Below, piece by piece: positions 6,342 to 6,349 of a stretch of 6,349 bases of DNA. The DNA comes from Fidelibacterota bacterium (lineage in GTDB: Bacteria; Fidelibacterota; UBA2242). How positions within the stretch are numbered: position 1 is the stretch's first letter; each line of letters opens with the position of its first letter. The translations under genes were made by a program, and so were the position numbers. A model generated the notes under the pieces. The model worked only from the letters and a program-made list of their open reading frames with translations, did no database searches and had not been told where the DNA came from. The stretch is from assembly GCA_003527965.1 (NCBI GenBank), contig DPVY01000265.1, forward strand, positions 1-6,349. Reading direction: 5' to 3'.

Positions 6342-6349
6342 ATTTGATA

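Overview
The window is a bacterial chromosomal segment with moderate-to-low GC, packed with genes that all lie on the + strand. It holds the 3' part of a polyprenyl-phosphate sugar-transferase-like gene, then accA, a yhhQ-type queuosine-precursor transporter, tmk, an S41 C-terminal processing protease, and a secreted SH3-NlpC/P60 peptidoglycan hydrolase. A 161-base tail follows that contains no gene but has a striking compound inverted repeat close to the right edge. Most of the content is core metabolism and cell-envelope maintenance, not an accessory island.

Organism: the long S41 protease, with its roughly 200-residue C-terminal region and GGGIVPDI motif, and the NlpC/P60 protein, with a PDKR-containing N-terminal region and two SH3-like domains, resemble proteins of the Bacteroidota/Calditrichota/Marinimicrobia (FCB) branch. 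This is an impression from family architecture, not a placement. No ribosomal or other phylogenetic marker is present.

Layout: 3-926, sugar-transferase-like protein, cut off at its 5' end by the window edge. 937-1896, accA, 10 bases downstream. 1967-2656, yhhQ, after a 70-base gap. 2740-3372, tmk, after an 83-base AT-rich gap. 3369-5024, S41 protease, overlapping tmk by four bases (ATGA). 5049-6188, NlpC/P60 hydrolase, best started at a TTG behind a strong AAAGGAG. 6189-6349, non-coding, with a weak AT-rich hairpin and a compact three-armed palindrome at 6303-6341.

How the genes relate: accA supplies one half of the carboxyltransferase that makes malonyl-CoA, and tmk makes dTDP. YhhQ imports a deazaguanine for tRNA queuosine. 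The membrane-anchored protease and the exported peptidoglycan hydrolase are neighbours, which recalls the known Prc/CtpA proteolytic control of NlpC/P60 and related endopeptidases. The first gene belongs to the envelope-polysaccharide initiation family, but its catalytic domain has lost the residues normally required. No clearly undescribed system is visible. The items most worth a second look are the degenerate transferase, the protease-hydrolase pair and the three-armed palindrome.
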